A stretch of DNA of 64,000 nucleotides, from the NCBI GenBank assembly GCA_907164885.2, contig OU015499.1:165094097-165158096 (forward strand), in the 5' to 3' direction. Below the pieces are notes generated by a model, which was not told where the DNA came from, did no database searches, and saw only the letters and a program-made list of their open reading frames with translations. This stretch comes from Dolomedes plantarius (lineage: Eukaryota > Arthropoda > Arachnida > Araneae > Dolomedidae). Numbering within the stretch: the first letter of the stretch is position 1; every line of letters starts with the position of its first letter. Shown piece after piece: positions 59,637 to 64,000 of this stretch. Made by a program: the position numbers and the translations under genes.

Positions 59637-60160
59637 AGAACGCGGCCATAAACATGCCGAATGTCCAATTTCATAAAATTCGGACGGTAAGTTTTGAAGT
59701 TAGCCTCGCATTCTAGTTTAGAACGCGGCCATATGCATTTGTACGGCATGAAAATGATTTTCGCGCCATAACTCCAGAAATAACCTTACGAGACTAATAA
59801 GACCACTGGAATCGGCTGTTTGGGACGGGGAAACGTGCGAAAAAGGCACTTTCAAAGCGATCGGAGATTAATCCGAGGAGTTACGGCCACATCTTATTTC
59901 GACGAAAATCGGTGCATATCGCCTAAAAGCGTCTTTTCGCCATAACTCAAGAAATAACCCAAGCAGACGCTAAATTGCACTTCGGTCCTCTTAAGTGTCC
60001 CCCCATATGCCGAATGACCAATTTCATAAAATTCGGTCGGTAAGTTTTGAAGTTAGCCTCGCATTCTAGTTTAGAACGCGGCCATATGCATTTGTAGGGC
60101 ATGAAAATGATTTTTGCGCCATAACTCCAGAGATAACGGTACCAGACCCATTAAATACAG
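59637..60160. repeat. Satellite-like tandem repeat (block B)
   Basis: About one and a half units of the repeat at 12772-13515, 3' of the second zinc-finger array. Confidence 0.75.
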
Positions 60161-60199
60161 ACCAATTACCGTTTTATACGACAGTACAGTTTATTGCAT

Positions 60200-60576
60200 T
60201 CTTAAATATGTAGGGATATGCGTATTTCCTCTGTTCTCAAGCCTATCCCTCATACAGTGCAGATGGAAGGGTTTTTCATTTTAAATTACCCTCTCCGGAA
60301 AATCTTTTCTCACACATAAAGCAATCGAAATGTTTCTCTTCTGTAAGGGTACGGAGATGCGTTTTTAAGGCACACTGCAAGGAAAATCTCTCTCACACAG
60401 AGGAAGAAAGATTTCTGTGTAGGTACGATCATGTATTTTGAAAAAATCCGAGTTCAGAAAACCGTTTCTCACATATGCGGACCAAAAGACTTTCCTCCAT
60501 GCATAAGGAGATTCGTTTTGAAATTCCCCTGCAATGAAAATCTTTTTTTACAAACAGTGCATGCGAAAGGTTTCTC
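60200..60576 (-). pseudogene. Degenerate zinc fingers downstream of array 2
   Basis: Counterpart of 13563-13948: same broken finger remnants and AATAAA at 60190-60195 (minus strand). Confidence 0.55.
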
Positions 60577-61313
60577 TCATGTGTGGGTACATTGATGTGC
60601 TGTTAAATGACACTGCTGAGAATATCTTTCCTCACACACAGCGCAGGCGAAAGGTTTCTCTTCCATGTGGATGCGATAATGTGTTGTTAAATTCCCCTTT
60701 TTAGAAAATATTTTCCCACATACAGTGCAGGCAAAAGGTTTCTCTCCCGTGTGGATGCGAAGATGTGATTTTAAAGTACTCTGTTTAGAAAATGCATTCA
60801 CACATACAGGGCAGACGAATGGTGTCTCTCCCGTATGGATGCGAAGATGTGCATATAAATTACTCTGTTCAGAAAAGGTTTTCCCACATACAGTGCATTC
60901 GAAAGGTTTCTCTCCAGTGTGGATGCGGAGATGTCTTTTTAGATTACTGTGTACAGAAAATGTTTTCCCACATACAGTGCATGCAAAAGGTTTCTCTCCC
61001 GTGTGGACGCGGAGATGTTTTTTCAAACTACTCTGTTCAGAAAATGTTTTCTCACATACAGTGCATGCGAAAGGTTTCTCTCGCGTGTGGACGCGGTGAT
61101 GATTTTTTAAATCACTCTGTGAAGAACACCTTTTATCACATACAGTGCAGGGGAAAGGTTTCTCCCCCGTATGGATACGAAGATGTGCTGTTAAATCACT
61201 CTGTTGAGAAAATGTTTTCCCACATACAGTGCATTCGAATGCTTTCTCTCCAGTGTGGATGCGGAGATGTCTTTTTAAATCGCTCTGTACAGAAAAACTA
61301 GTGCAGAAAAACT
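60577..61313 (-). pseudogene. C2H2 zinc-finger array 2, 5'-truncated
   Basis: The minus-strand frame is open from just after a TAG (about 61312) to the stop at 60577, with no ATG before the fingers. It holds one partial finger (FSVQSDLKRHLRIH) and eight complete ones, ending FACAVCEERYSQQCHLTAHQ as in the intact gene. The N-terminal region and first fingers are missing: at 61297-61327 the array runs into ACTAGTGCA repeats and then Tigger sequence. Finger 4 from the start has linker TREKPF, others TGEKPF, TGETPF, MEEKPF. Finger order and helix residues differ from array 1. Probably not expressed as a complete protein. Confidence 0.8.
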
Positions 61314-61332
61314 AGTGCAAACTAGTGCAAAA
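61297..61332. other. Rearrangement junction zinc finger / Tigger
   Basis: AAACTAGTGCA occurs three times in a row with variable spacers, then GCAAAATAATCCAGAG, which matches 58136 on. This looks like templated filler at a duplication joint. Confidence 0.7.
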
Positions 61333-62086
61333 TAATCCAGAGAAGCGCTGAGCATTCTTAGAACTCTTGAATATAGAGCAGCTTCTGAAGACATTTACGG
61401 GACATTTTATGATATTGAAATTGGTACAAACAGCCTCTTAAAAACTTCTTTACGTCAAACAAACATAGAAAACTTTTTCTTGCACCCTTCCTGTAGTTGA
61501 AATGTTAAAACTGTTTAGCAGGTATGTAACGGTTTTTAACCGCTTTGCGTGGGGGTTCTTTTATACGAGGAACAGAGACGACAGAAAAAAAGACTTCCAT
61601 AATTTTGTCCCAAGCTTTTATTACATTGTTTTTAAGGGACACAGCACATAAAAAATGATTAATGCAGGATCGATTTGGCATACAGAGCCATATTTGTTGG
61701 CGTATGTGTTCTCCTCTGCCGTTCAACTCCCCTCTCAACAACAACGCGCTCCCCTCGGAAGTAGGGTTGCCACACGCCAACCTTGACACGGGTTCCCAGA
61801 CGTGGCGCGCCTTACAAGGTATGTTGTTATAAATATCGAATTTTTTCCTTCTCTTACTATAATCATGTGTATCTACTTATAGGTCTAGAAATTAAGTTGT
61901 TTTTTTAAAATTGTGAAAAATAATTTTAATAAAAGATAATTAACGTAAATTAAATAGTATTTAATGGTAAATTATCTTTGTGTGTGTGTGCGTGTTCAAA
62001 AACCTAAATTTAGGTTATAAGAATCAACCGCTAATAAGAATCAAAAACAGTAATGATAACGTGATTCTTATAAGCGGAAATTAATG
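61327..62086 (+). mobile_element. Tigger 3' fragment (copy C)
   Basis: Only the C-terminal coding end (NIENFF, stop at about 61500) and 3' flank to the right terminus TTCTTATAAGCGG. Confidence 0.75.
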
Positions 62087-62089
62087 TAT

Positions 62090-62235
62090 ATATATCGCAC
62101 CTCTGCTACAAGAGTTTTACATCTCAAAATAGCCACTATTTTCAGGAAGCCATTTCATTTCTTCTATAGCTCTTCCTGAAAATATGGCTATTTTGAATGG
62201 AACACTTGTAGCAGAGGTGCGATATATGCATATAC
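62090..62235. repeat. Foldback element, complete (copy C)
   Basis: Both CGCACCTCTGCTACAAGAG and its inverted match are present. Confidence 0.75.
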
Positions 62236-62246
62236 AAACATTGTTT

Positions 62247-62249
<3 letters not shown>

Positions 62250-62290
<41 letters not shown>

Positions 62291-62293
62291 CGT
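62250..62293. repeat. Microsatellite (TA)n-(TG)n (copy C)
   Basis: About 14 TA units then TG; counterpart of 11675-11766. Confidence 0.95.
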
Positions 62294-62754
62294 GTATGTA
62301 TATATGTATTTATATATATCCGTATGTCTAAACATAGTGTTTTTTGCTGCTCCGTTACACTTCGATTTTGCGTTACTCCGTTAGCTCCATAGATAGTTGA
62401 CCTGACCTATGACGGCTTTGACATACGAGGTGGTCACTGAATTGCGCTCTATGAATGGTCGCGCATTTTTATAACGCTGACCCGACGTCACTCTCACAGT
62501 GAACAGGCACAAAGGGAAAAACAGACAACGAGACATGGCATGTTCTAAAAATTTATGTATTAAAATCGCACGCTATGTACAGCAGCCATAAGTTACAGTT
62601 CGTTGAAATGCGCTCGCAGGTGGCTCGGCCACCCTCTTCAACAGGTTCAGGTTGAACAGGTGCCGTGGGGACAGTTCTGCAGAGGAAACATGATAATCAA
62701 CGTAACAACCAACAAATACAATAACAAACATTGTGTTCGGCTGCCGTTTGTATC

Positions 62755-62755
62755 G

Positions 62756-62786
<31 letters not shown>

Positions 62787-62836
62787 GACACACACACATA
62801 CACATACACACACACATACATACATACACATATATA
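62755..62836. repeat. Microsatellite (CT)n-(TA)n-(CA)n (copy C)
   Basis: Short CT and TA runs followed by interrupted CA/CATA repeats; counterpart of 12225-12297. Confidence 0.9.
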
Positions 62837-62987
62837 GAGAGTGCTAGATTTCTAGAAATAGAGGTGCCGGAACGGTAACCTTCCGGGAGAGTACCAACAG
62901 AGTAATTTGTGATAAAATAAATGCTTTTAACAATCATTTTTTTTTCCTAAACGGAGGTACCGGAAAAAATAGATTTGCGCATTCTCG

Positions 62988-63266
62988 TTGCACTGTACGA
63001 TTGCTATATGCAGATATTTTTTAAAAGAGTATCCATGTGAGGACAACCTCAAGAAAGTCCAAGAGTTTCAAAATCGAAGTACTGAAGACTTTCATATACG
63101 GGATCTGTTAGAAACCATTGAAAAGTTAAAACTATATGAAAAAGGAGGGATTCGTGAACAGTCGAACACAACATTTAAAATGATGGGGGAATATATGGCC
63201 ATGGTTGAATGTTTGATGAAATTTATGAGGTCAGTTAGAAGAGGTGACTGGAATGAACAAATTTAG
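62988..63266 (+). pseudogene. Repeated arthropod ORF fragment, better-preserved copy
   Basis: Open from about 62988 to TAG 63264-63266. Contains EYPCEDNLKKVQEFQNRSTE, DFHIRDLLETIEKLKLYEK, then GEYMAMVECLMKFMRSVRR and GDW. Upstream of the matching sequence, copy A has a stop. The same AGTAGCCA/TGGCTACT stem-loop follows the stop codon (63270-63295). Family: as for 12484-12722. Confidence 0.45.
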
Positions 63267-63324
63267 TAAAGTAGCCACTCTATCGTTGGCTACTTTTCTT
63301 TGCGTTACATATACACAATTACTC

Positions 63325-63650
63325 TAACGTGCGAAACAGGCACTTTCAAAGCGATCGGAGCTTAATCCGAGGAGTTACGGCCAAATCTTATTTGGACGAA
63401 AATCGGTGCATTTCGCCTATAAGCCGAGAAAACGTCTTTTCGCCATAACTCAAGAAATAACCCAAGCACACACTAAATTGCACTGCGGTCCTTCTTAAGT
63501 GTCCTCGAACATGCCGAATGTCCAATTTCATAAAATTCGGACGGTAAGTTTTGAAGTTAGCCTCGCATTCTAGTTTAGAACGCGGCCATATGCATTTGTA
63601 CGGCATGAAAATGATTTTCGCGCCATAACTCCAGACATAACGGTACCAGA
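63325..63650. repeat. Satellite-like repeat unit (copy C)
   Basis: One unit of the 12772-13515 repeat. Confidence 0.75.
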
Positions 63651-63693
63651 CACATTAAATACAGACCAATTACCGTTTTATACGACAGTACAG

Positions 63694-64000
63694 TTTATTG
63701 CATTCTTAAATATGTAGGGATATGCGTATTTCCTCTGTTCTCAAGCCTATCCCTCATACAGTGCAGATGGAAGGGTTTTTCATCTTAAATTACCCTCTCC
63801 GGAAAATCTTTTCTCACACATAAAGCAATCGAAAGGTTTCTCTTCTTTAAGGGTACGGAGATGCGTTTTTAAGGCACACTGCAAGGAAAATCTCTCTCAC
63901 ACAGAGGAAGAAAGATTTCTGTGTAGGTACGATCATATATTTTGAAAAAATCCGAGTTCAGAAAGCCGTTTCTCACATATCATTTCCTCCATGCATAAGG
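63694..64000 (-). pseudogene. Degenerate zinc fingers, 3' end of a third array
   Basis: Same remnants as 13563-13948, with AATAAA at 63694-63699 on the minus strand. A third zinc-finger array is expected just beyond the window. Confidence 0.5.

Larger units (their letters stand above)
48803..61300. repeat. Segmental duplication, block B
   Basis: Direct copy of 2315-14850. Relative to A it has an expanded 34-bp minisatellite (about 33 against 11 units), lacks about 0.65 kb between the TA microsatellite and the satellite repeat (junction 59619-59640), and ends in a truncated zinc-finger array. Confidence 0.9.
61327..64000. repeat. Tandem duplication, copy C (offset 3,191 bp from copy B)
   Basis: Collinear with 58136 onwards: Tigger C-terminus, foldback, microsatellites, ORF fragment, satellite repeat, degenerate fingers. 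It retains 12.3-12.95-type sequence and the complete foldback that copy B lost, but shares the TAA at 58141 with B. It continues beyond the window. Confidence 0.9.

Noticed and set aside
59392..59676. 94-codon + ORF across a microsatellite
   Set aside because: Half of it is TA repeat translation; homologous frames in A and C differ because of repeat length.

Overview
This is eukaryotic, AT-rich, repeat-dense nuclear DNA. Spliced exons with GT-AG introns, tRNA-derived SINEs, DNA transposons with TA, TTA or ATAA target duplications, and intronless tandem C2H2 zinc-finger genes of the TGEKPF-linker type all point to an animal. The mix of Tc1, Tigger/pogo, THAP-DDE, Merlin-like and Harbinger-like elements fits an arthropod, and I favour a chelicerate. 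That placement is from general knowledge and is only moderately sure. No bacterial operon, CRISPR array or rRNA is visible.

Layout. 1-2.3 kb is transposon-derived sequence. From 2.315 kb a block runs to about 14.9 kb and recurs as a direct copy from 48.803 kb to about 61.3 kb, an offset of about 46.5 kb. Each block holds, in order: a SINE, three small coding exons on the + strand, 32-bp and 34-bp tandem repeats, a decayed Tigger transposon, a foldback element, microsatellites, a satellite-like repeat, and a C2H2 zinc-finger array on the - strand. A second, nested tandem duplication (offset 3,191 bp) starts a third partial copy at 61.327 kb and cuts off the 5' part of the second zinc-finger array. 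The third copy runs off the window end.

Between the blocks lie a 6.2-kb THAP/DDE transposon with terminal inverted repeats of about 1.2 kb (18.2-24.4 kb), a quiet AT-rich stretch (24.4-30.6 kb), a Harbinger-type MITE, three SINEs, a 2.3-kb transposon with ATAA target duplications (33.09-35.37 kb) and a Tc1 relic (36.3-36.8 kb).

The main gene I can reconstruct lies on the + strand from about 37.96 to 53.15 kb. Ten exons read through in one frame with matching splice phases. They encode a single-pass membrane protein with an acidic, serine-rich tail and a strongly basic C-terminus (KKKKFKAVRKFFKRFSRKKS). I do not recognise the family. Its last three exons occur a second time, intact, at 2.94-6.66 kb, so an upstream paralogue probably ends there. 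The other intact gene is the 12-finger zinc-finger protein at 13.95-15.15 kb, a putative DNA-binding regulator. Nearly everything else is transposon or repeat.
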